Shown here: positions 1 through 5,716 of the stretch, piece by piece | Numbering within the stretch: position 1 is the stretch's first letter | Layout: each line of letters begins with the position of its first letter | Assembly: GCA_023264755.1 (NCBI GenBank) | Contig: JAHFVB010000216.1 | Location: 1-8,045 of the forward strand | From: Mycobacterium sp. | Lineage (GTDB): Bacteria; Actinomycetota; Actinomycetes; Mycobacteriales; Mycobacteriaceae | DNA: 8,045 nt | Direction: 5' to 3' | Notes under the pieces: model-generated | Told to the model about the DNA's origin: nothing | The model's database searches: none | The model's input: only the letters and a program-made list of their open reading frames with translations | Made by a program: the position numbers and the translations under genes

Positions 1-1
1 A

Positions 2-727
2 GGACTGGTGCACCTCGACCTGGGCAAGTCGTATTCGTTCCAGGCTCCGGCATTCGACGTGGTGCTCTCCAGACTGCCGTACACCATCACCCTGGCCGCC
101 GCGGCAATCCTGCTCACCACCCTCGTGTCGATCCCGCTCGGCATTTGGATGGCCCGCCACGCCGACACTCGTCGCGAACTGGCCGCCAACGCCGTGACCA
201 TCGCCGGGCAGTCCATGCCCGACTTCTGGACCGGGCTCATGCTCATCACGGTGTTCGCCGTGCTGATTCCCGTCCTGCCCCCGGCCGGCTTCACCACGTG
301 GTCCAGCCTGATCCTGCCCACCGTCACCATCGCGGTGCTGCAGGTTGCGCTCATCTCTCGCATGGTGCGCCGGGAAATGGTCGGGGCGTTCCTGTCGCCC
401 TACATCACCGTCGGCCGCTCACGCGGCGTGTCCGAACGCGAACTCATCTGGCGTTATTCGTTGCGCAACTCCGCAATTCCCGTGCTGACGGCCCTCGGTA
501 CCCGGTTCGCTTCCATGCTCAACGGCGTCGTCGTGGTCGAGGTGGTCTTCGCCTGGCCTGGTGTCGGCTCCCTAGTGGTGCGCGCCTTGGAGACTCGCGA
601 CTATCCGCTCATCCAAGCCACCGTGCTCGTCACCGCCGTCCTGGCCATCCTGGTTCAGTTGCTGGTCGACCTCTGCTATCCACTCCTGGACCCGCGGGTC
701 CGCCTCGGAAAGGGACGTGCCAAATGA
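2..727 (+). CDS. DppB-type ABC transporter permease, 5'-truncated by window edge
   Basis: Inner-membrane permease subunit of a peptide/nickel/oligosaccharide-class (Dpp/Opp/Nik) ABC importer. The frame is open to the left edge, so the GTG at 8 is an internal valine codon rather than the start. Family members are usually about 310-325 residues and have roughly 75-85 residues before the DLGKS segment seen at once here, so the N-terminal first membrane helix is missing. Counting from position 8, hydrophobic segments lie near residues 28-49, 75-93, 100-118, 165-185 and 205-222. The cytoplasmic EAA-type coupling loop is near residues 131-156 (PYITVGRSRG, then RNSAIPVL), and the family motif VFAWPGVGSLV is at 180-190. 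The stop overlaps the next start by 4 nt (ATGA), which implies coupled translation with the second permease. Family assignment is firm; the transported substrate is unknown. Confidence 0.93.
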   Translation, partial: GLVHLDLGKSYSFQAPAFDVVLSRLPYTITLAAAAILLTTLVSIPLGIWMARHADTRRELAANAVTIAGQSMPDFWTGLMLITVFAVLIPVLPPAGFTTWSSLILPTVTIAVLQVALISRMVRREMVGAFLSPYITVGRSRGVSERELIWRYSLRNSAIPVLTALGTRFASMLNGVVVVEVVFAWPGVGSLVVRALETRDYPLIQATVLVTAVLAILVQLLVDLCYPLLDPRVRLGKGRAK

Positions 728-1674
728 CCAGCGCCACCACATATGTCATCGACGCACCCGCACAGCCGAGACCGTCGGCGGTCACCACCCGCGACATCGC
801 GCGCGCCGGTGCCACCCGGCGCAACCGCGACAGCCGCATCAAGATCTGGGTGGGCACCATCGCCGTCCTGATCGTCGTCGCCCCGGTCGCATTGGCCCGC
901 ATCCTGCCCCTGCCCTCCCCCGATGCCACCAACCTTGGCGCGCGCCGACTCCCGCCGCTGACCGACGGTCACCTGTTCGGCACCGACCAACTCGGCCGCG
1001 ACCTGTTGGCGCGCGTGCTCTACGGCGGCCAGGTGTCCCTGGTCATCGGCGTGCTCGCCGTGCTGGTGTCCGGGATGATCGGGCTGACTCTTGGCGCACT
1101 AGCCGGCTACCGCGGCGGTTGGACCGACACCGTAGTCAGCCGCCTCCTCGAAGCGCAGTTGTCGCTGCCACTGCTGATGATGTTGCTGCTCGTGGTCGCG
1201 CTGTTCGGCCCGTCCATTCCGGTGATCACGTTCGTCATCGCCATCGCACAATGGCCCGAAATCGCCCGTCTCACGAGATCGTTGACCCTGGTCGAGCGAG
1301 AGAAGCCCTACATCGCCGCCGCGCACGTGCTGGGATTGGGCAACGTCGCCATCTTGGCGCGCCACATCGTGCCCAACATCGTCAAACAGGTATCGCTGGT
1401 CGTACTGCTGCTGCTGGCGCAAGCCGTCCTCTTGGAGAGCGCGCTGTCCTTCTTGGGGGCCGGCCCCCAACGGCCCTTCGCCACGTGGGGTCGCATCATC
1501 TCCGACGGGAAGGACTACGTCACCACCTCCTGGTGGCTGGTCACCTTGCCGGGCCTGGTCATCGCGCTGCTCGTCGTCGGCGTCAACCTGCTGGGCGACG
1601 GCTTGCGCGACCACACCGGCGAGCCGAGGACCGGCCTGCTGAAACTGATCCCGCTGCGCAGGAAGGACAAGTGA
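724..1674 (+). CDS. DppC-type ABC transporter permease
   Basis: Second permease of the same importer, 316 residues, a normal length for DppC/OppC/NikC proteins. The ATG at 724 is chosen because it overlaps the upstream stop by 4 nt and follows a purine-rich AAAGGGA at 709-715; the frame is open much further upstream, but that part is a shadow of the first permease. After a soluble N-terminus (1-40) come a membrane helix at about 41-60, the family hallmark GTDQLGRDLLARVLYGG at 86-102, and further hydrophobic segments near 105-128, 146-175, 222-245 and 272-292. The EAA-type loop that contacts the ATPase lies at about 195-218 (PYIAAAHVLGLG, then HIVPN), followed by ESALSFLG at 238-245. It should pair with the upstream permease to form the channel. 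One base separates it from the first ATPase gene. Confidence 0.95.
   Translation: MTSATTYVIDAPAQPRPSAVTTRDIARAGATRRNRDSRIKIWVGTIAVLIVVAPVALARILPLPSPDATNLGARRLPPLTDGHLFGTDQLGRDLLARVLYGGQVSLVIGVLAVLVSGMIGLTLGALAGYRGGWTDTVVSRLLEAQLSLPLLMMLLLVVALFGPSIPVITFVIAIAQWPEIARLTRSLTLVEREKPYIAAAHVLGLGNVAILARHIVPNIVKQVSLVVLLLLAQAVLLESALSFLGAGPQRPFATWGRIISDGKDYVTTSWWLVTLPGLVIALLVVGVNLLGDGLRDHTGEPRTGLLKLIPLRRKDK
1660..1667 (+). promoter_or_regulatory. Ribosome binding site of first ATPase gene
   Basis: AGGAAGGA lies inside the end of the second permease gene, 8 nt before the ATG at 1676. It is a strong Shine-Dalgarno match and fixes this start, only one base after the permease stop. Confidence 0.75.
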
Positions 1675-1675
1675 G

Positions 1676-2488
1676 ATGGGCAGCCTGTTACGCGTCGAAG
1701 AGCTGCAGATAGAGCTGATCACCGCGCGCGGACTCATCCGCGCCGTCGACGGCGTGTCATTCTGCATCGATGCCGGTGAAACCGTCACCATCATCGGCGA
1801 ATCCGGGTCCGGAAAGTCCACCACCGCCATGGGCATCCTTGGCCTGCTACCCACCGACCTTGCCGTGCTATCTGGACGCGCCAGCTTCAAGGACTGCGAG
1901 ATCCTCGGCGATGCCGCAGCACTGGAGAAGGTCCGTGGTCGCCACATCGCACTCATCCCTCAAGATCCGATGACCGCGCTCAGCCCGGTCCACACCATCG
2001 GATCCCAGTTGCGCGACGCGATCCGCAACAGCGGCGTCACCGGTCGATCTGCTCAACGCGCCCGAGCGATCGAACTGCTCGATCAGGTCCACATCCCCAG
2101 GCCCGCAGAGCAACTCACCAAGTATCCCCACCAGCTGTCGGGCGGCATGCTACAACGCGTCCTGATCGCCGCTGCGTTGGCGGCCGGACCCGAGCTCATC
2201 GTCGCCGACGAACCGACCAGCGCGCTGGACGTCACGGTGCAGGCCAGCATTCTCGATCTGCTGTTGGAACTACAGGAACGCACCGGGGTGGCCATGCTGA
2301 TGATCACCCACGACCTCGGCGTCGCCCGGCTGATGTCGGACCGCATCTTCGTGATGAAACAGGGTCGGTTCGTCGAAGGCGGCAATGCCGATGCGCTGCT
2401 GGGCAATGCCCAAAGCGCCTACACCAAACGACTACTCGACTCCGTCCCCCGCCTGGACGGCCACCACGGAATAGAGGTACCGGTATGA
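1676..2488 (+). CDS. DppD-type ABC transporter ATP-binding protein
   Basis: Cytoplasmic ATPase subunit, 270 residues, expected to form a heterodimer with the next gene product and drive the importer. Visible motifs are Walker A GESGSGKST at 41-49, Q-loop Gln96 in LIPQDPMTALSP, the ABC signature LSGGM at 154-158, Walker B LIVADEP at 174-180 with catalytic Glu179, the D-loop SALD at 182-185 and the H-loop His212 in ITHDLG. The signature continues as LSGGMLQRV where relatives usually have LSGGMRQRV. The protein stops soon after SAYTKRLLDSVPRLDG and lacks the longer C-terminal extension of typical 320-330-residue OppD/DppD, so its size is closer to NikD. A rare TTA leucine codon is residue 5. It overlaps the next gene by 4 nt. 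Confidence 0.95.
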   Translation: MGSLLRVEELQIELITARGLIRAVDGVSFCIDAGETVTIIGESGSGKSTTAMGILGLLPTDLAVLSGRASFKDCEILGDAAALEKVRGRHIALIPQDPMTALSPVHTIGSQLRDAIRNSGVTGRSAQRARAIELLDQVHIPRPAEQLTKYPHQLSGGMLQRVLIAAALAAGPELIVADEPTSALDVTVQASILDLLLELQERTGVAMLMITHDLGVARLMSDRIFVMKQGRFVEGGNADALLGNAQSAYTKRLLDSVPRLDGHHGIEVPV

Positions 2489-3339
2489 CCGAACCACTGC
2501 TACGCATCGAGGACCTCGTCGTCGACTATCCCGTCGCAGGCGGAGCGTTCCGCGCGCTCGATTCGGTTAGCCTCTCCGTCGACAAGGGGACCTGCCTGGC
2601 CGTAGTCGGCGAATCCGGCTGCGGCAAGTCCACACTGGCCAAGGCCATCGTGCGACTGGTGCGGCCGACCTCCGGCCGGCTATGCATCGACGGCGTCGAC
2701 ATCGCAGGACTGTCCGAGCGGAAGCTCAAGCCCTACCGCACCCGGATCCAGATGGTCTTCCAAGACCCCTACGGGTCGCTGGACCCGCACCTGTCCGCCG
2801 TCGACACCGTCGCCGAACCCTTGCGCCTGCACGGTGTGCGCAACAAACGTGAACGCCTTGCGCGGGCCGCGGCGCTCATCGACCGCGTGGGGTTGCCCAG
2901 CACCGCGTTGTATCGCAAACCGGCTGAGTTCTCCGGCGGTCAGCGGCAACGCATCGGCATCGCCCGCGCCCTGGCCAGCGAGCCCGAGCTGCTGGTCTGC
3001 GACGAAGCGACCAGCGCGCTCGACGTATCGGTCCAAGCCCAGGTACTCGACCTGTTGCGCGAAATCCGCCACGACACCGGTCTGACGTACGTCTTCATCT
3101 CCCACAACCTGGGAGTGGTGCGGGAGATCAGTGACACGATCGTCGTCATGAAGGCCGGATGCATCGTCGAATCGGGCCGCACCGCACAGGTTCTCGCCAA
3201 ACCGAATCACCCGTACACCGCCGCCCTGCGGGCCGCTGCGCTCGATCCCACCACCATGGTCGGGGTGAAGCCCCGCGACGTCGTCGCGCGGCTGGGCTCG
3301 GCCGCCAGTCCGACCGTCCTCTCCCAAGGAGCCGCCTGA
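2485..3339 (+). CDS. DppF-type ABC transporter ATP-binding protein
   Basis: Second ATPase of the importer, 284 residues, paralogous to its upstream neighbour. The ATG at 2485 overlaps the previous stop (ATGA) and is preceded by AGAGG at 2473-2477. Motifs are Walker A GESGCGKST at 42-50, Q-loop Gln93 in VFQDPYGSLDP (typical of the DppF/OppF half), signature FSGGQ at 149-153 followed by RQRIGIARAL, Walker B LLVCDE at 169-174, D-loop SALD at 177-180 and H-loop His207 in FISHNLG. All catalytic residues are intact in both ATPases, so neither looks degenerate. The C-terminus after NHPYTAALRAA is short and lacks the extended OppF-type tail. Its stop shares one base with the start of the reductase gene, which ties the transporter to the downstream enzymes. 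Confidence 0.95.
   Translation: MTEPLLRIEDLVVDYPVAGGAFRALDSVSLSVDKGTCLAVVGESGCGKSTLAKAIVRLVRPTSGRLCIDGVDIAGLSERKLKPYRTRIQMVFQDPYGSLDPHLSAVDTVAEPLRLHGVRNKRERLARAAALIDRVGLPSTALYRKPAEFSGGQRQRIGIARALASEPELLVCDEATSALDVSVQAQVLDLLREIRHDTGLTYVFISHNLGVVREISDTIVVMKAGCIVESGRTAQVLAKPNHPYTAALRAAALDPTTMVGVKPRDVVARLGSAASPTVLSQGAA
3326..3331 (+). promoter_or_regulatory. Ribosome binding site of aldo/keto reductase gene
   Basis: AAGGAG ends 7 nt before the ATG at 3339. It selects this start over in-frame upstream starts such as ATG 3159, which would overlap the ATPase gene by about 180 bases and add a composition-biased, Arg/His-rich leader typical of out-of-frame translation. Confidence 0.8.
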
Positions 3340-4295
3340 TGGCCGAGCTCGACCTCACCCGCCCCGTCCTGGGCACCATGACGTTCGGTGACACCGTCGA
3401 TGCCCGTGTCGCCGGCGACATGGTCGACGCGGCACTCGCAGCGGGAATCACCCACCTCGACACCGCCAACGGCTACGCCGGTGGTGAATCGGAGCGAATC
3501 CTCGCCGAGGTGCTGCGCGGCCGCCGCGACGCGGTCACCCTGGCCACCAAGGCTGGTATCCCCCACCCCGACTCCGGCGGCAATGCCCCCCTCTCACCCG
3601 CCGGTCTGCGCGCGAGCATCGAGGGCAGCCTGGCCCGACTCAACACCGACCACGTCGAATTGTTCTATCTGCACCAACCCGACCGATCGACGCCTCTGCG
3701 CGACACCCTGACCACCGTGGCCGAGCTCGTCGCAGAAGGAAAGCTGGGCGCGCTCGGGGTGTCCAACTACGCCGCCTGGCAGATCGCGGAGCTCAATCAC
3801 CTCGCCGACGAGGTGGGCGCTCCGCGCCCGGTCGTGGCCCAGCAGGTCTACAACCTGCTCGCCCGCCGCATCGAGGACGAGTACGCCGAGTTCGCCGCCG
3901 TGACCGGCCTGGTGACCATGGTGTACAACCCTCTGGGCGGTGGGCTGTTGACCGGGCGCCACAGCTTCGACGCCGATCCCTCCGAAGGCCGCTTCGGCGA
4001 CTCCCGGCTCGCCGCGATGTACAGGGAAAGATATTGGAACACCGCGGTGTTCGACGCCATCACCGAGCTGAGCAACCTCGCCGACAAGGCCGGCACTCCA
4101 TTGACGGCATTGGCCCTCCGGTGGCTGGTCAGTAAACCCACTACGGGTCCAATCCTGCTCGGCGGCTCGAAGGTCAGCCACCTAGAGAGCAACCTCGCGG
4201 CCATCGCCGCCGGCCCTCTCGACGACGAGATCGTCACCGCTTGCGACGACATCGGCGCGGCCCTGCATGGCGCCATGCCGAACTACAACCGTTAG
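3339..4295 (+). CDS. Aldo/keto reductase family oxidoreductase
   Basis: Predicted cytosolic NAD(P)H-dependent reductase with a TIM-barrel fold, 318 residues, a normal length for the superfamily. The catalytic tetrad is complete: Asp41 and Tyr46 (in HLDTANGY), Lys71 (in LATKAG) and His112 (in FYLHQPD). GVSNY near 142-146, the NPLGGGLLTGRH segment after the middle of the protein, and the cofactor-side LLGGSKVSHLESNLAAI segment near the C-terminus resemble the AKR families that contain aflatoxin-aldehyde-reductase-like and YajO/Tas-like members. The start ATG overlaps the ATPase stop by one base (TGATG). Its place between transporter and aldolase suggests it acts on the imported compound or on an aldehyde released by the aldolase; that is inference. 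The exact substrate and cofactor preference cannot be read here. Confidence 0.93.
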   Translation: MAELDLTRPVLGTMTFGDTVDARVAGDMVDAALAAGITHLDTANGYAGGESERILAEVLRGRRDAVTLATKAGIPHPDSGGNAPLSPAGLRASIEGSLARLNTDHVELFYLHQPDRSTPLRDTLTTVAELVAEGKLGALGVSNYAAWQIAELNHLADEVGAPRPVVAQQVYNLLARRIEDEYAEFAAVTGLVTMVYNPLGGGLLTGRHSFDADPSEGRFGDSRLAAMYRERYWNTAVFDAITELSNLADKAGTPLTALALRWLVSKPTTGPILLGGSKVSHLESNLAAIAAGPLDDEIVTACDDIGAALHGAMPNYNR

Positions 4296-4299
4296 GAAG
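4294..4299 (+). promoter_or_regulatory. Ribosome binding site of aldolase gene
   Basis: AGGAAG overlaps the reductase stop codon TAG and ends 6 nt before the ATG at 4306. It favours ATG 4306 over the in-frame ATG at 4267, which lies inside the reductase gene. Confidence 0.8.
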
Positions 4300-4305
4300 A
4301 CGTTC

Positions 4306-5073
4306 ATGACCGCAAGTGAATTCGCCGCCCGACTGCGCCGACGCGAGCGCCGCCTCGGTTACTGGTCGGTGCTCGATTGCCCAGTGGCCCACGAATGGAT
4401 TGCCCACGTCGGATACGACTATCTCGCCCTCGACCTGCAGCACGGGTTGATCGGCTACTCCGGCATGGTGGCCGGACTCACGGCCATCGACGCCGCCCGC
4501 GGCCCAGTCGGCGTGGTCCGCGTCGAAGCCAACGACCCCACCCCCATCGGGCGCGCGCTCGACGCGGGAGCGGCCGGTGTCATCGTGCCGCTCGTCGATA
4601 CCGCCGACGAAGCCGCTCAAGCGGTGGCCGCCGCCACCTACCCGCCCACCGGCATCCGATCCTATGGGCCGATGCGTTCCCAGCTTCGTATCGGACCCAC
4701 CCCGGCAGTCGTCAACGAAGACACCGTCGTACTCGCCATGATCGAAACCCCGTCAGGTCTCGACAACGTCGAAGCCATCTGTGCCACAAAGGGACTCGCT
4801 GGAGTTTACGTCGGACCTTCGGACCTACGCATCGCCGTCGGCGGTGCCCACTCCCAAGACCCGGCCGTCGACGACGAGTTCGAAGCCGCGCTGGTGCGCG
4901 TTCGCGAGGCGGCGGCAGCCGCGGGCATCGCCGCGGGCATTCACACCCCCGACGGTGCCACCGCCTCCCGCCGACTGGCTCAGGGCTACACGTTCGCCTC
5001 GGTGGCCGCCGACGTGGTTCACCTCAAACTCGCTGCCGCCGCCCACCTGAAGGCCGCAACCGAAGGACTCTGA
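4306..5073 (+). CDS. HpcH/HpaI family aldolase (class II, metal-dependent)
   Basis: Predicted cytosolic pyruvate-type aldolase, 255 residues, matching the family's usual 250-265. The family carries out reversible aldol cleavage of 2-oxo-(deoxy) acids to pyruvate or a related oxoacid plus an aldehyde. Expected active-site residues are visible: His46 (in LALDLQHG), Arg72 (in VVRVEANDP, the pyruvate carboxylate ligand), metal ligands Glu147 (in MIETPSG) and Asp173 (in YVGPSDL), and the family signature VIVPLVDTADEA followed by YPPTGIRSYGP at 112-122. The His is preceded by Leu-Gln (LQHG) where the E. coli HpcH/GarL group has Gly-Glu (GEHA), which places it in a divergent subgroup. It is the last gene of the operon, 10 nt after the reductase. 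A role in breaking down the transported compound is inferred; sugar-acid versus aromatic-derived substrate is not decided by sequence. Confidence 0.93.
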   Translation: MTASEFAARLRRRERRLGYWSVLDCPVAHEWIAHVGYDYLALDLQHGLIGYSGMVAGLTAIDAARGPVGVVRVEANDPTPIGRALDAGAAGVIVPLVDTADEAAQAVAAATYPPTGIRSYGPMRSQLRIGPTPAVVNEDTVVLAMIETPSGLDNVEAICATKGLAGVYVGPSDLRIAVGGAHSQDPAVDDEFEAALVRVREAAAAAGIAAGIHTPDGATASRRLAQGYTFASVAADVVHLKLAAAAHLKAATEGL

Positions 5074-5167
5074 GCACACTTGGCGCCGTTGGGCATGGTT
5101 GCCCCTTGGCGACGGCTTCGGCGGCCGCGGGACGGCGGCGGGCAATGGTTCGCGCATCCGGCTCCCA

Positions 5168-5181
5168 TCGATCGCGATCGA
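5168..5181. repeat. Perfect 14-bp palindrome
   Basis: TCGATCGCGATCGA reads the same on both strands and contains two GATC sites flanking TCGCGA. It lies 95 bases after the aldolase stop. It could be a dimeric-regulator site or a chance palindrome; no function is claimed. Confidence 0.6.
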
Positions 5182-5237
5182 CCAATCGAGTAGTGGACTA
5201 CGCATGCGCCTACGTCGTGTGCGAGTCAGGCTGACCG

Positions 5238-5261
5238 CGCCGGCCTGAGCTGCTGCCGGCG
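5238..5261. terminator. GC-rich hairpin, possible terminator
   Basis: CGCCGGC (5238-5244) and GCCGGCG (5255-5261) form a perfect 7-bp stem around a 10-nt loop. It is followed by a G-rich run, not a T-run, so it is not a classical intrinsic terminator. It lies about 165 bases after the last operon gene. An alternative stem TCAGGC (5226-5231) with GCCTGA (5243-5248) would exclude it. Confidence 0.25.
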
Positions 5262-5588
5262 GGGTGGGGGCACAATGACACGACGGTTGACCGGCGACCG
5301 TTCCGATGACGTTGTTCATCAACGTGTTTCGCCTCCGAACGACGTCGATGATGGAACGCCCTCCGGCGTCGAGTTGTGGGCACTCCGGATTCTGGACTCG
5401 CCACGAATACTGGCAGGCACTCAATGCATTGGCGGCCCGCATCGATTCGTCCACCGAAGCGTCGCCGTCACCCGTCCCCGCCGAAGGTGAACGTCTCGAT
5501 ACCAGTACGCCCCTCAGTGCTGGGATGGAGCTCTACAGGCTCCCGGGCTCGGGGGAATGAGCTGGCGTCCGCACGCTGGATTCGGAGT

Positions 5589-5606
5589 CGAGTAGAGCGC
5601 TACTCG
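5589..5606. promoter_or_regulatory. Inverted repeat, candidate operator upstream of oxidase gene
   Basis: CGAGTAG (5589-5595) and CTACTCG (5600-5606) are perfect inverted arms around a 4-nt AGCG spacer, 111 bases before the oxidase start. The size and symmetry suit a dimeric transcription factor such as a GntR- or TetR-type regulator. The same half-site CGAGTAG recurs at 5187-5193. Binding is inferred, not shown. Confidence 0.4.
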
Positions 5607-5618
5607 CGCCACCCGCCC

Positions 5619-5648
5619 CAGCGTGAACCAGTGTGAACCAGTGTGACG
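5619..5648 (+). repeat. Three 10-bp direct repeats before oxidase gene
   Basis: The units are CAGCGTGAAC (5619-5628), CAGTGTGAAC (5629-5638) and CAGTGTGACG (5639-5648). They are followed by a tandem hexamer AACGCA at 5651-5656 and 5657-5662. The 10-bp period would place equivalent bases on one face of the helix. It sits in the leader or promoter zone of the oxidase gene. Confidence 0.65.
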
Positions 5649-5702
5649 GCAACGCAAACGCAGCAGGTGGCGCTGCCCGCGCCGCTACGAAGCACAAGAC
5701 AA

Positions 5703-5709
5703 GAGGGGG
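5703..5709 (+). promoter_or_regulatory. Ribosome binding site of oxidase gene
   Basis: GAGGGGG ends 7 nt before ATG 5717. The alternative in-frame GTG at 5633 lies within the direct repeats and has no Shine-Dalgarno match, so ATG 5717 is preferred. Confidence 0.75.
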
Positions 5710-5716
5710 CAAGACC

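Larger units (their letters stand above)
5074..5716. other. Long intergenic region with inverted and direct repeats
   Basis: About 640 bases separate the aldolase stop from the oxidase start. No reading frame here is recognisable as a protein; the longest open stretches (for example 5306-5560 plus) lack a ribosome binding site and a known family. The region holds a weak 5-bp hairpin GGGCA/TGCCC at 5091-5104, a perfect 14-bp palindrome at 5168-5181, an imperfect inverted repeat at 5189-5204, a 7-bp GC stem at 5238-5261, a perfect 7-bp inverted repeat at 5589-5606 and 10-bp direct repeats at 5619-5648. It must contain the end of the operon transcript and the promoter of the oxidase gene. I could not pick convincing -35/-10 elements. 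Confidence 0.7.

Noticed and set aside
8..10. GTG at 8 as start of the first permease
   Set aside because: The frame is open to the window edge and the protein would lack its first membrane helix and about 80 family residues, so the real start lies outside the window.
145..723. Long open frame upstream of and in frame with the second permease
   Set aside because: It overlaps the first permease in another frame and reads as Arg/His/Pro-rich shadow sequence. ATG 724 with a 4-nt overlap and a purine-rich site is the natural start.
717..1712. 331-codon plus-strand frame over the second permease
   Set aside because: It is an Arg/His/Pro-rich frame-shifted shadow of the permease and carries no membrane segments or family motif.
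5287..5316. TTGACC at 5287-5292 as a -35 element
   Set aside because: No acceptable TANNNT -10 follows at 16-18 nt, and it would be about 400 bases from the oxidase gene.
4825..5454. 209-codon minus-strand open frame across the aldolase end and the gap
   Set aside because: Half of it is antisense to the aldolase, its composition is Arg/Pro/Ser-rich without domains, and no ribosome binding site is seen. High-GC DNA gives many such antisense frames.
5619..5662. CRISPR-like or mobile-element interpretation of the short direct repeats
   Set aside because: Units are only 10 and 6 bp and directly adjacent without spacers; there is no transposase, no terminal inverted repeats and no cas gene in the window.
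5633..5716. GTG 5633 as start of the oxidase, adding 28 residues
   Set aside because: No Shine-Dalgarno match, it lies within the direct repeats, and the added residues are neither a signal peptide nor part of the propeller. ATG 5717 has GAGGGGG at good spacing.
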